Source of the DNA: Dietzia sp. JS16-p6b
Lineage (GTDB): Bacteria; Actinomycetota; Actinomycetes; Mycobacteriales; Mycobacteriaceae
Direction: 5' to 3'
Assembly (NCBI RefSeq): GCF_003052165.1
Contig: NZ_CP024869.1
Location: 3,134,001-3,198,000, forward strand
Length of the DNA stretch: 64,000 nucleotides
The notes beneath the pieces were generated by a model. It worked only from the letters and a program-made list of their open reading frames with translations. It had not been told where the DNA came from and searched no databases. Each line of letters begins with the position of its first letter. Position 1 is the stretch's first letter. The position numbers and the translations under genes are program-made. Shown piece after piece: positions 1 to 11,300 of the stretch.

Positions 1-392
1 GTGAACAGGCCACCGAAGAGGTCGGAGAAACCACCGGATCCCCCGGCGCCGCCGGCCCCGGCCGCACCTCCGAAGAGGTCGCCGATGTCGAAGTCGCCGC
101 TGGTCGTGGTGAACCTGCCGCCCCCCGGGGGCGCGAAGCCACCGAACCCTCCGGAGGAGACCTGCGCCCGGAACTCGTCGTACTCCTTACGTTTGGCGGG
201 GTCGCCGATGACGCTGTTGGCCTCGCCGACCCGCTTGAACTTCTCCTCGGCGGCCGCGTTCCCCGGGTTCTTGTCCGGGTGGTTGTCGCTCGCGAGCTTG
301 CGGTATGCCTTGCGGATCTCGTCCGCCGTGGCGTTCTTGGAGACGCCCAGCTCGGCGTAGTAGTCCTTCTCGACCCATTCGCGCTGACTCAC
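1..392 (-). CDS. dnaJ: Chaperone DnaJ, N-terminal part (cut by window edge)
   Basis: Hsp40 co-chaperone that delivers substrates to DnaK and stimulates its ATPase through the J domain. About 130 codons are visible; the C-terminus lies left of the window. The J domain occupies roughly residues 8-75 with the essential HPD tripeptide at residues 38-40, followed by a Gly/Phe-rich stretch that is typical of DnaJ. The start is a GTG with a very strong purine-rich ribosome binding site (GGAGG, 6 nt upstream). It is the last visible gene of a dnaK-grpE-dnaJ operon, 105 bp after grpE and behind a stable hairpin, so it may be expressed at a different level from dnaK. In other actinobacteria hspR often follows dnaJ; that position is outside the window. 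Confidence 0.95.
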   Translation of the reverse strand, partial: MSQREWVEKDYYAELGVSKNATADEIRKAYRKLASDNHPDKNPGNAAAEEKFKRVGEANSVIGDPAKRKEYDEFRAQVSSGGFGGFAPPGGGRFTTTSGDFDIGDLFGGAAGAGGAGGSGGFSDLFGGLF

Positions 393-429
393 CAGACGCC
401 TCCTTCCTTGATCGGGTCTGACAGATCTC

Positions 430-484
430 GAGTACTCATTCTCCACCTCGACCGCCGGTGTGCGGGTGACCGCACACCGGCGGT
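430..484 (-). terminator. Intra-operon hairpin between grpE and dnaJ
   Basis: A perfect 15-bp stem (451-465 pairs with 470-484) with a 4-nt loop starts 14 nt after the grpE stop codon. No T-run follows. It could attenuate transcription into dnaJ or protect the upstream dnaK-grpE message. Just beyond it, nearer dnaJ, lies the 8-bp palindrome GAGTACTC (430-437); it resembles half sites of HspR boxes but lacks the canonical spacing, so I do not call it an HspR site. Confidence 0.6.
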
Positions 485-497
485 GGGTCGGAACAGG

Positions 498-1124
498 TCA
501 GCGGACGGTGACCATCGCCGATCGCAGGGTCCGCTCACCGTGGCGGTAGCCCTTGCGCAGGATCGTGCCCAGCACGGGCTCGGAACCCTCCGACTCGTCC
601 TGCACGGCCTCGTGCACGGCCGGGTCGAACGCATCGCCTTCCTCGCCGAAGGACTCGACCCCCTGGGAGGCCAGCAAGGCGTGGACCCTGTCGGCGAAGG
701 CCTTGAGCGGCCCCTCCTCCAGATCCCCGTGCGCGCGTGCCCGCTCCAGGTCGTCGACGATCGTCAGGAGCTCGGCGAGGACCGACCCCTTGGCGGTGTC
801 GATGATGGCCTGGCGGTCCCGCTCGACGCGGCGGCGGTAGTTGGCGAACTCCGCCGACACGCGCTGCAGGTCCGCCGTCCGCTCATCGAGCTGGGCCTGC
901 AGAGCGGCCGAAGCATCCTGTGACGACGGATCACCGGCGCCCTCGTCGGCGCCACCATCGGCGGACGGGGCGGGATCGTCCTCGACGATCTCCCCTTCCA
1001 CGGCCTCCGGGGCCGCGGCGCCGGACTCCTCGTCCACAGCCCGGGCGGCGGCCACGTCCTCGGCGTCACCACCGGCCCAGGCGGCCTTGTCCGTCTCCGG
1101 ACCGTCAGCGTGTGGCGTGGTCAC
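498..1124 (-). CDS. grpE: Nucleotide exchange factor GrpE
   Basis: GrpE releases ADP from DnaK and so resets the chaperone cycle in the cytoplasm. The 208-residue product has an acidic, low-complexity N-terminus (residues 1-80), then the long helix that mediates dimerisation (with an ANYRRR motif), and a C-terminal beta domain with the DPAVHEAV and G(Y/T)xxGERxLR-type motifs expected of the family. The GTG start overlaps the stop of the upstream 65-residue ORF by four bases (GTGA), and an AGGGGTGAG ribosome binding site precedes it, so it is probably translationally coupled. Length and motifs match actinobacterial GrpE. Confidence 0.96.
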   Translation of the reverse strand: MTTPHADGPETDKAAWAGGDAEDVAAARAVDEESGAAAPEAVEGEIVEDDPAPSADGGADEGAGDPSSQDASAALQAQLDERTADLQRVSAEFANYRRRVERDRQAIIDTAKGSVLAELLTIVDDLERARAHGDLEEGPLKAFADRVHALLASQGVESFGEEGDAFDPAVHEAVQDESEGSEPVLGTILRKGYRHGERTLRSAMVTVR

Positions 1125-1314
1125 TGGAACTCACCCCTGACTGTCTCGTCGTCTTCTGCCGCGGCCTCGACTTCGTCGGGAGCGACGTCGGCCGCGCCTT
1201 CTGCCACGATCTCGGCCTCGGGGGCGACGGGGGCGTCCTGGACGTACTTCTCGTCCACGGCCTCCTCGTCGGTGGCCTCCGGGTCGCCGGGATCGGGCAC
1301 TCCGGTCACCTCCG

Positions 1315-1318
<4 letters not shown>
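1121..1318 (-). CDS. Small acidic protein between DnaK and GrpE (unknown)
   Basis: A 65-codon frame exactly fills the gap between dnaK and grpE. Its GTG start overlaps the dnaK stop by four bases and its stop overlaps the grpE start by four bases. A strong ribosome binding site (AAGGAGGG, about 6 nt upstream of the GTG) sits in the last codons of dnaK. The product is very acidic (many Glu/Asp, almost no Arg/Lys), without Cys, and probably disordered. I do not recognise a family. It could be an independent small protein of the chaperone operon, or a spacer derived from the acidic N-terminal extension that some GrpE proteins carry. The overlaps and ribosome binding site argue that it is translated. 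Confidence 0.6.
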
Positions 1319-3168
<1,850 letters not shown>

Positions 3169-3301
3169 GATGTTCTCCTTCTCTCCGCGTACTCGACCGC
3201 GGACGGGGGTGGTCCGAAACTCCGTTGTTAAGCAGACCCGGCTCAAGGCTCGGATCAGTGACACCACACTGCCTCTCGGAGTGGATGCCGTCAACCCAAG
3301 T

Positions 3302-3314
3302 TGAGTCGGACTCA
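3302..3314. promoter_or_regulatory. 13-bp inverted repeat upstream of dnaK
   Basis: TGAGTCGGACTCA is a perfect inverted repeat (6-bp arms, 1-bp centre) 134 bp upstream of the dnaK start. Actinobacterial dnaK operons are commonly repressed by HspR at HAIR boxes (CTTGAGT-N7-ACTCAAG). This site has the GAGT and ACTC cores but a 3-bp instead of a 7-bp spacer, so the assignment is only a possibility. Confidence 0.3.
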
Positions 3315-3364
3315 CTGAGGTTTGACGCTCCGTACAACTACCGCCCCGGCCGATCGATTCCCGT

Positions 3365-3380
3365 TGTGATTCAGATCACG
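3365..3380. promoter_or_regulatory. CRP/GlxR-type cAMP-receptor site
   Basis: TGTGATTCAGATCACG matches the CRP-family consensus TGTGA-N6-TCACA with a perfect GTGA-N6-TCAC core. It lies about 200 bp upstream of dnaK and 75 bp downstream of the glutamate dehydrogenase stop, both on the minus strand. The 286-bp stretch 3169-3454 contains no gene; apart from this site and the palindrome at 3302 I see no further clear element. Confidence 0.5.
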
Positions 3381-3454
3381 TCAAAAACTGCGCCGCCCCG
3401 ACTCAAGCAACTCATCCCCGTGGTTCGCCCACCCGGACGCCAGCGCGCATGGGG

Positions 3455-4801
3455 CTAGATGACGCCCTGCGCGAGCATCGCGTCCGCGACGCGGCGGAAG
3501 GCGGCGATGTTCGCCCCGGCCGCCAGGTCGCCGGGCATCCCGTACTCCTCGGCGGTGGCGGCCGTGGTGGCGTGGATGCTGGTCATGATGCGGTCGAGTT
3601 CCGAATCGACGCGCTCGAAGTCCCACTGCAGTCGGCCCGCGTTCTGCCGCATCTCGAGTCCACTGGTGGCGACACCGCCGGCGTTCGCGGCCTTGGCGGG
3701 GCCGAACAGGATACCCGTGTCGTGTATCACCTCGACGGCCTCTTCGGTGCAGGGCATGTTGGCGCCCTCGGCCACGAGCCGGCACCCGTTCGCGGCCAGG
3801 GTCCGCGCGGAGTCGCCGTCGAGTTCGTTCTGGGTCGCGCAGGGAAGTGCGATGTCGCACGTCACCTCCCACACCGGGCGCCCCTCGACGAACTCGCAAT
3901 CGCCCCGCTCCCGCGCGTAGACCGAGAGCCTCTCCCGCCGCACGTCCTTGACGTCGGCGAGCAGGTCCAGGTCGAGGCCCTTCTCGTCGACCACGTAACC
4001 GGAGCTGTCCGAACAGGCCACGACCGTGGCTCCCAGCTGTGTCGCCTTCCTTGCCGCGTACAGGGCGACGTTGCCGGAACCGGACACGACCACCCGCGCC
4101 CCGTCGAGGCCGAAGTCGGACTCGCGGAGCATCTCACGGACGTAGTAGACGAGCCCGTACCCGGTGGCCTCGGTCCTGGCCCACGACCCTCCGTAGGCGA
4201 CCGACTTGCCGGTGATCACTCCCGCCTCGTTCCGGCCGGTGACCTTGCGGTACTGGCCGTACAGGTAGCCGATCTCGCGGGCGCCCACGCCGATGTCCCC
4301 GGCGGGGACGTCGAGATCCGCCCCGATGTGATGGGCAAGCTCGGCCATGAACGACTGACAGAAGCGCATGACCTCGCCGTCACTCCGGCCGTGGGGGTCG
4401 AAGTCCGAGCCGCCCTTGCCGCCGCCCAGGTCCAGGCCGGTGAGCGCGTTCTTGAAGACCTGCTCGAAGCCGAGGAACTTCAGGGTGTCCTCGTCAACGG
4501 ACCGGTGGAACCGCAGGCCACCTTTGTACGGACCCAGGTCCGAGCTGAACTGGACCCGGAAACCACGCTGAACCCGGATCGTTCCCGAGTCGTCCACCCA
4601 CGGCACCCGGAAGGACACCACGCGTTCAGGCTCGACGATCCGCGCGAGGATCCCGCCCTCGACGTACTCCGGATGCTGCCTGACCACGGGGGCGAGAGAC
4701 TCGAGCACCTCGTGCACGGCCTGCCGGAAGAGCTTCTGCCCGGGATTTCGGGCTACCACGGACTCGAGCGCATCGTGTAGTGCGGCGTCGGCGTCGGACA
4801 T
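3455..4801 (-). CDS. gdhA: NADP-specific glutamate dehydrogenase
   Basis: Catalyses reductive amination of 2-oxoglutarate with ammonia to glutamate in the cytoplasm, the low-affinity ammonium assimilation route. The 448-residue length is that of hexameric NADP-dependent enzymes. Visible features are the substrate-binding segment PYKGGLRFH (near residue 112), the catalytic-lysine region GGGKGGSDFDP (near residue 125), and the Rossmann motif VSGSGNVA (near residue 240). The ATG at 4801 has a GGAGG ribosome binding site 4 nt away; a longer frame to 4879 is unsupported. It is divergent from the protease gene at 5105; the 303-bp region 4802-5104 between them must hold both promoters but I can identify no reliable motif there. 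Confidence 0.96.
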   Translation of the reverse strand: MSDADAALHDALESVVARNPGQKLFRQAVHEVLESLAPVVRQHPEYVEGGILARIVEPERVVSFRVPWVDDSGTIRVQRGFRVQFSSDLGPYKGGLRFHRSVDEDTLKFLGFEQVFKNALTGLDLGGGKGGSDFDPHGRSDGEVMRFCQSFMAELAHHIGADLDVPAGDIGVGAREIGYLYGQYRKVTGRNEAGVITGKSVAYGGSWARTEATGYGLVYYVREMLRESDFGLDGARVVVSGSGNVALYAARKATQLGATVVACSDSSGYVVDEKGLDLDLLADVKDVRRERLSVYARERGDCEFVEGRPVWEVTCDIALPCATQNELDGDSARTLAANGCRLVAEGANMPCTEEAVEVIHDTGILFGPAKAANAGGVATSGLEMRQNAGRLQWDFERVDSELDRIMTSIHATTAATAEEYGMPGDLAAGANIAAFRRVADAMLAQGVI

Positions 4802-5104
4802 GGGACCTCCGGTGTAGGGGCTGCGGTGTAGGGGATGCGGCCTGAGGGACGGTCGGCGTGGGCCACCCGCCGCGGGCACTCACCCGATACCGAACCCCCG
4901 CAAGGCCCCTGCCACGGCCGGAACGGCGTCGCCGCCGAGCCGCAGCCTAGCCCCTGGCCGGACTCGCCTCCGAGTCAGGTCACGCCGGGAACGCGCGCTG
5001 CACTGCCCGGGCCGAAACTGCCCGCCGAGGCCACTGCGGTCCTACGATCGACGTTCACCGGCCCGGCCGGCCCCTGCCCCGCCTCCAGAAGAACAGTGAC
5101 CTCC

Positions 5105-6484
5105 ATGCGACACCACCCCCGCTGCCGTCGATCGACGCTGGGCGCCATACTCGCCGTGCTCGTGATCGCGACTCCAGTCGCCGCCCATGCCCAGCCACTC
5201 GACCCGGTACAGCCACGCGACGGGGCCCCGGCAGTGGACGAGTCCCGCGCCCAGAGCGCGATCGGTCACGAGACCCTCGAGGACGCCCTCGCGGAGGTCG
5301 GCACCACCCCGGCGGCATTCCGTTCCCAGTCCGTCCTGGCCGACCGCCTGGCCGTCGCCTCGGACGACTACTCCGCCCGGTTCCCCGAGGCCTTCGCGGG
5401 CGTCCAGATCGTCGGAGCGACCGGTCAGGTGGCGGTGGTCCGGGACTCCGAGCGCTCGGAGCTGTTGATCGCGGACGCGCGGTCCCGTGGTTTCTCGGTG
5501 TCCACCGCTCCCGCCCCGGCCCGGCAACTGGACGAGACGGCGGAGCGGGCGCAGGCGTGGGCGGACTCCCTCCCCCCGGGCCAGCGGGACGGCGTGAGTG
5601 CCATCGACGTGGACCCCTCAACGGGCGACGTCACCGTGGTGGTGGAGGACTCGGGTGCCGCTCCCGCGCCCCCCGCCGACCTCGGGGCGGGCGTGCGCGC
5701 CGCAGGCCTGCGACCCGCCCAGGGGTCGCTCGGGTCGGGTGCGGCCGTCCTGGACGCCCCGAACCCCCCGAGCCCTGACCCGGGCGCCCTGGGGCCGGAC
5801 TCCATGGTGGGCGGGACCCGCATGTACGTCCTGTCCCCCTCCCGCACCGTCGCCAACTGGTGTTCCCTGGGATTCAACGGGATACGTGACGGACGGGTCG
5901 TCAACATCACCGTGGCCCACTGCAGTTCCTTCACCGACCAGGCGACGGGCCAGTCGACGTTCCGGCCCGGCACGGTCTCCGAGGACAGCAGGTCGCCGAG
6001 GCTCGGAGTCTTCACCTCTGCCGAGGCAGACGAGGGTATGGACGCCGCGCTGATCACCGTCGACCCCGAGGACTACCCACGGTTCCGTAACTCCCACGTC
6101 CTCGACGAGAACGCGCTGCCCCTGGCCCTGTCCGGCACGCAGTCCCCGGTCAGGGGGCAGACCCTGTGCAAGTACGGCCAGCGGACGGGTCATACGTGCG
6201 GGCAGGTGTCCGGCGTCGACTCGGCGACACCGGGTGGGGTCAGGAACGTCACGATCAACCTGTGCGCGATCGCGGGCGACAGCGGAGGAGTGGTGTTCTC
6301 CGCGACCCGTGCGGTCGCCGTGACCAGCCTGTCCAACGCCTTCGACAGAAACGACCAGCCCTACCCGAACTGCGAGACCGCCCGCGCCGACCTCGCGCTC
6401 CGCGGAACGGTCCCGACGATGGTCGGGGTGACCGTCGGGGCGATCTCGTCCCGCTTCCCGGGACTCCAGGTGGGCGCCGCCTGA
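5105..6484 (+). CDS. Secreted trypsin-like serine protease (S1 family), copy 1
   Basis: Exported protein of 459 residues with a Sec signal peptide (basic RHHPRCRR start, hydrophobic core, cleavage expected after AHA near residue 29). Residues 30-210 look like a pro-region with an alternating helical/beta composition, as in alpha-lytic-type and streptogrisin precursors. The catalytic domain carries the His in VAHCS (near residue 280), the Asp in MDAALITV (near residue 314) and the Ser in GDSGGVVFS (near residue 396), with cysteines placed as in chymotrypsin-fold enzymes. The start at 5105 gives a canonical signal peptide; longer frames do not. It is tandem with a paralogue 115 bp downstream, suggesting duplication. 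Substrate is unknown. Confidence 0.88.
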   Translation: MRHHPRCRRSTLGAILAVLVIATPVAAHAQPLDPVQPRDGAPAVDESRAQSAIGHETLEDALAEVGTTPAAFRSQSVLADRLAVASDDYSARFPEAFAGVQIVGATGQVAVVRDSERSELLIADARSRGFSVSTAPAPARQLDETAERAQAWADSLPPGQRDGVSAIDVDPSTGDVTVVVEDSGAAPAPPADLGAGVRAAGLRPAQGSLGSGAAVLDAPNPPSPDPGALGPDSMVGGTRMYVLSPSRTVANWCSLGFNGIRDGRVVNITVAHCSSFTDQATGQSTFRPGTVSEDSRSPRLGVFTSAEADEGMDAALITVDPEDYPRFRNSHVLDENALPLALSGTQSPVRGQTLCKYGQRTGHTCGQVSGVDSATPGGVRNVTINLCAIAGDSGGVVFSATRAVAVTSLSNAFDRNDQPYPNCETARADLALRGTVPTMVGVTVGAISSRFPGLQVGAA

Positions 6485-6598
6485 CACATCAATCCCACTA
6501 ATCACACGTGTCGCACTGGACTCAGTAATCACATCTTCGTAATCTTGGCCTCAACTGGGCGACCTGAAGTCGTCCACCGTGCATCACGGAAGGCCACC

Positions 6599-8188
6599 AT
6601 GCGCACCACCACGAGACTCGCCGCCCTCACCGCCGCCGCGGCCCTGGTCGTCACAGCGGCCCCCGCCGGCGCCGCCCCCTCCCCAGCGCCCACCACACCG
6701 GCGCAGACGCAGGTGTTACCCACCCTCGACTCCGCCCTGGGGCCCCAGCTGACCTCGCTGGTCGAGGCTCTGCGCCGGGACCTGGGGCTGACCCCCGAGC
6801 AGTTCCTGGACCAGGCCGGAATCGGCGAGCGCCTCGCCGAATCCCGGCCTCGGTGGGAGAAGGCGTTCCGCGACTCGTTCGGCGGCGTGTGGTTGGACGA
6901 GGAGGGCACCGGCCTGGTGGGCGTGGTCGCCGGCGAAGCGGGCGATCTGCTGCGCGCCGAGGCCACCGACGCCGGCTTCACCGTGCAGGACGTCGCGCTG
7001 ACCACCGAGGAGCTCTCGGCCCGCGAGCGGCAGGTGAGCAAGATCGTCACCGACCTCCCCGAAGACCTCCGGGCACTGGTCACCGGGGTGCGGGTCGACC
7101 CCACCCGCAACGCCGTGGTCGTGTCCACCCGCGGCGGGGAGGCCGCCCAGCTGGGCAACCTCACCGCGCGACTGAAGGACCTCGCCGAGGTCGACATGAC
7201 CGAGGCGCCCGACCCCGCGTGGGACACCGCACCGGTCGGCAGCGAGGACGGTGGGACCCAGTCCGAGGGCGCTCCGAACACGGCCGGGCTCGAACCCGCC
7301 ACCACCCGCGCGGGCACACCGGGCCCGACGCTCGCCGGTGGCGACCCGGGATCCCTCGCCAGTCTCGCACTGCTCAACCAGACCGGTGTGATCCCCGAGG
7401 GCCCGATGCGCACCGTCGTCGAGCTGCTCGCCGGACTGACGCCGGGCACCGGCTCGATCATCGACGGGATGAGCCAGACGATGTCCGACCCCGTCACCCC
7501 GGTCCCCCAGAACCAGACGCGCGCCGACGGTCCCGCTCCCACCGGGCCCATAGCCGGGGGCACCGCCTACTCCGTCGCCGTTCCGGGCGGGATCCTCGAG
7601 TGCTCGACCGGGTTCAACGGTGAGCTCGACGGCTCGCCCGTCGTCATCACCGCCGCGCACTGCGCCGGTGCCGACGGCACGCGCGCCGCACTCGCCGACG
7701 GCCAGGAGTTCGGCACCATGACGCGGACCCAACGCGACGGGATCGACACCGCGCTCGTGGCCGTCGACCCCGCGTTCGCCGACCGCTTCCGCACGAACCT
7801 GGTCGGCGCCGGTCCCGACACCACCCAGGCGATCACCGGTACCGCCGCACCCGTCGTCGGGCAGAAGGCCTGCAAGACCGGGTTCCGGACCGGCTTCTCC
7901 TGTGGCACCGTGTCCGAGGTCGGCGCGACGATCGACGTGGCCGGGTCCCGCACCATCGCCAACGCGTTCACGGTCGACCTCTGCGCCCTCCCAGGCGACA
8001 GCGGCGGCGTCGTGTTCTCAGGAGACAAGGCACTGGGGATCTCCAGCGCGTCCAACGTCGCCGAGACCGGGACCTGCGCCAATGCTGACGCGGTGGCCAG
8101 GGAGAACGGGTACGTCCCGCGCCTGTCGGCGGTCCCGATCGCCGACGTCATGGCCGCCCATCCCGGTCTGACACTGCGAACCAACTGA
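6599..8188 (+). CDS. Secreted trypsin-like serine protease (S1 family), copy 2
   Basis: A 529-residue paralogue of the preceding gene. Signal peptide MRTTTRLAAL...AGAA (cleavage near residue 26), then a pro-region of about 270 residues that is longer than in copy 1, then the protease domain with TAAHCAG, GIDTALVAV and PGDSGGVVFS supplying His, Asp and Ser. The pair share the order and spacing of these motifs and the conserved GxxxGxxCGxVS segment before the active serine. The ATG follows an AAGGCC-like weak ribosome binding site. Two short direct repeats (TAATCACA at 6499 and 6526) sit upstream and may belong to its promoter. Likely an extracellular or cell-wall protease; the target cannot be told from sequence. 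Confidence 0.88.
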   Translation: MRTTTRLAALTAAAALVVTAAPAGAAPSPAPTTPAQTQVLPTLDSALGPQLTSLVEALRRDLGLTPEQFLDQAGIGERLAESRPRWEKAFRDSFGGVWLDEEGTGLVGVVAGEAGDLLRAEATDAGFTVQDVALTTEELSARERQVSKIVTDLPEDLRALVTGVRVDPTRNAVVVSTRGGEAAQLGNLTARLKDLAEVDMTEAPDPAWDTAPVGSEDGGTQSEGAPNTAGLEPATTRAGTPGPTLAGGDPGSLASLALLNQTGVIPEGPMRTVVELLAGLTPGTGSIIDGMSQTMSDPVTPVPQNQTRADGPAPTGPIAGGTAYSVAVPGGILECSTGFNGELDGSPVVITAAHCAGADGTRAALADGQEFGTMTRTQRDGIDTALVAVDPAFADRFRTNLVGAGPDTTQAITGTAAPVVGQKACKTGFRTGFSCGTVSEVGATIDVAGSRTIANAFTVDLCALPGDSGGVVFSGDKALGISSASNVAETGTCANADAVARENGYVPRLSAVPIADVMAAHPGLTLRTN

Positions 8189-8200
8189 CGCCACCAGCCT

Positions 8201-8270
8201 CGCGGGCCCCGTTCCCCGAATCGAGTGCGCTCCACTTAGGGCGACCTCAACTCGGTGAACGGGGCCCGCG
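8201..8270 (+). terminator. Long inverted repeat after protease 2
   Basis: A perfect 14-bp repeat (8201-8214 with 8257-8270, arms CGCGGGCCCCGTTC and GAACGGGGCCCGCG) encloses 42 nt whose ends continue to pair imperfectly. It starts 12 nt after the protease stop codon. Without a T-run it is a factor-dependent or structure-only terminator candidate. The remaining 90 bp to 8361 should hold the promoter of the Fe-S protein gene. Confidence 0.6.
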
Positions 8271-8361
8271 TGGCTTACCTTTAACGACAAGACCGTCGGC
8301 GGGCACCCCAGGGGTCGTCAGGTGCTCGTGCGTCGAGAAGTGCGACGAAAGGCCGCGAACC

Positions 8362-11300
8362 ATGTCAGGCGTGACCATCACTCTCGGGACGATCGGTGTC
8401 CTGCTCAGCCTATTTGCCTGGGCCTCGTTCATCGGCGGCCTGTCGCGGATGGTGCGGAGCATCATGCTGGGGCAGAAGGACGGCTTCAACCGCGTGGGGC
8501 CCGTGTTCGCACGGATGAAGAACACGATCATCGAGGTCGGCGCCCACACCAGGATGGCCAGGAAGCGGTCGGTCGGCTTCTTCCACTGGTTCGTCATGAT
8601 CGGCTTCATGCTCGGCTCGATCGTCTGGTTCGAGGCCTACATCCAGACGTTCAACCCCCGCGGCGGATGGCCCTGGCTGTCGCAGCAGTCCTGGTACCAC
8701 GTGCTGGACGAGTTCCTGGGTCTGGGCACGGTCATCGGCATCACGGTGCTGATCATCATCCGCCAGGTCAATCAGCGTCGCAGCCTCAACCGGTTCAACG
8801 GTTCCGACCGCCGGGCCGCGTACTTCGTCGAGACCGTCGTCCTGCTCGAGGGCCTGGGAATGCTCTTCGTCAAGGCCGGCAAGCTCGCGCTCTACCGCGA
8901 GGACGGCCAGGACTTCAACTGGGCGCACGACTGGGTGTCCGGCCCCATCTCCACGGTCCTGCCGGCCAACGAGCTCATGGTGTCGATCTTCGCGCTGATC
9001 AAGCTGCTCACCGGAATGATCTGGCTGTACGTCGTGGGCCGCAACATCACCTGGGGTGTGGCGTGGCACCGCTTCTCGGCCTTCTTCAACATCTACTTCA
9101 AGCGCGAGGCCGACGGCCGCACCGCGCTCGGCGCGCTCAAGCCCATGACCATGGACGGCGAGGCGCTGACCATGGAGAAGATCGAGGAGCGCACCGAGGC
9201 GGACGAGGACTTCGAGCCGGTCCTGGGCGCGGGCGCGATCGAAGACTTCTCGTGGAAGGGCTGGCTGGACTTCTCCACCTGCACCGAGTGCGGACGCTGC
9301 CAGGAGCAGTGCCCCGCCTGGAACACCGGCAAGCCGCTCAGCCCCAAGCTGATGATCATGGCGCTGCGCGACCACGCCCACGCCAAGGCCCCGTATCTGC
9401 TCGCCGGTGGCAAGACCACGATGGGTGAGGAGACGGGACTCGTCGACGCCGAGGGCAACCCGGACGAGAAGAAGCTCGCCAGGATCCCCGAGGCCGCCCG
9501 CCTGGAGGCCCAGCGCCCGCTGGTCGGCCACACCACCGCCGACGTGTCCGACGACCCGACGGCCGCCGGCATCATCGACCCGGAGGCCCTGTGGTCCTGC
9601 ACCACCTGTGGCGCCTGCGTCGAGCAGTGCCCGGTGGACATCGAGCACGTGGACCACTTCATCGACATGCGCCGCTACCAGGTGCTCATCGAATCGGAGT
9701 TCCCCACGGAACTCGCCGGCCTGTTCAAGAACCTGGAGAACAAGGGCAACCCCTGGGGGCAGAACAACTCGGGCCGCGACGAGTGGATGAAGTCCCTCGA
9801 CTTCGACATCCCGGTCATCGGCTCCGACATCGAGGACTTCTCGGACACCGAGTACCTGTTCTGGGTCGGCTGTGCCGGAGCGTTCGAGGACCGCGCCAAG
9901 AAGACCACCCAGGCCGTCGCCACGCTTCTGCACACGGCCGGCGTGAAGTTCGCCGTCCTGGGCCAGGGCGAGACCTGTACCGGTGACTCCGCCCGCCGCG
10001 CGGGCAACGAGTTCCTGTTCCAGATGCTCGCCGAGCAGAACATCGAGACCATGAACAACGCCTTCGACGGTGTGCCCACCGGCCAGCGCAAGGTCGTCGT
10101 CACGTGTGCCCACTGTCTCAACGCTCTCAAGAACGAGTACGGCGACTTCGGCGGCGATTACCAGGTCGTCCACCACACGCAGTTGCTCAACCGCCTCGTG
10201 CGCGAGAAGCGGCTCGTGCCGGTCGCACCGATCGACGGTGGCGTCACCTACCACGACCCGTGCTACCTCGGCCGTCACAACAAGGTCTACGAGGCTCCGC
10301 GAGAGCTCATGGACGGTTCCGGTGTGACACTCACGGAGATGCCCCGCCACGGTCAGCGCTCCATGTGCTGTGGCGCCGGTGGCGCGCGCATGTGGATGGA
10401 GGAGACGGTCGGCAAGCGCATCAACATCGACCGCGTGGACGAGGCGTTGTCGACCAAGGCCACCAAGATCGCGACCGGCTGCCCGTTCTGCCGCGTCATG
10501 CTCTCGGATGGCGCGACCGCTCAGACCGACGGCACCGAGCAGGAGGGCCAGGTCGAGGTCGTGGACGTGGCCCAGCTGCTGCTGGAGTCCGTCACGCGCG
10601 ACGGTGGCCTGCCGGAGCCTCGCGAAGCCGCGTGGCTGGAGCAGCCGAAGCGCGAGAAGACCGCGGCCGAGAAGGAGGCCGACGAGAAGGCGGCCCGGGA
10701 CGCCGCGCCGGCCGAGTCCAAGACCGCTGTCGCCGAGCCCGCCTCGGCCCCGGACAACCCGGTCATCGACGAGGGCGAGGGCGCCGAGGTGGCCGCGGCC
10801 GGCTCCGAGGGCACCGTCAGTGCCGCCGGGTCCGGTCCGTCGGCCGCCGATTCGACGGGCGCACCCAAGTCGGGCGGGCTCTCGCTCGGTGGTGGCGGAA
10901 AGGCGCCCGGCGGGCCCAAGGCTCCCGGCGGGGCCAAGGCTCCCGGCGGGGCCAAGTCACCGGGCGGGGCCAAGGCGGGCGGCGAGTCCGCGACCGAGGC
11001 GCAGTCCGCGGTCAAGGACGCCGAGCGCACCGAGGAGACCAGGGGGGCCGCCACGGGTTCCGCGCCGGCCACCACCGGGGCTCCGAAGTCCGGCGGCCTC
11101 ACCCTCGGCGGCGGCGCCAAGGCCCCCGGCGCACCCAAGGCACCCGGAGCACCCAAGGCTCCCGGCGCACCGAAGGCACCCGGGGCACCGAAGGCGGCGC
11201 CGGCACCCGCCGAGACCGAGGCGCCCGATCCCTCATCGGCGCACCCTGCCGGTGCTGACGCCGAACCCGCCGCGCCGGCCAAGCCCACCGTCGGTCTGGG

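Noticed and set aside
430-437. HspR (HAIR) box before dnaJ
   Set aside because: GAGTACTC is a palindrome but has no 7-bp spacer and lacks the CTT/AAG outer bases of the consensus.
3449-4780. 443-codon plus-strand frame opposite glutamate dehydrogenase
   Set aside because: The opposite strand encodes a complete GdhA with all motifs; the frame arises from codon bias.
8410-10350. 646-codon minus-strand frame opposite the Fe-S reductase
   Set aside because: It reads as the complement of a well-supported cysteine-rich membrane enzyme and contains no domain signal.
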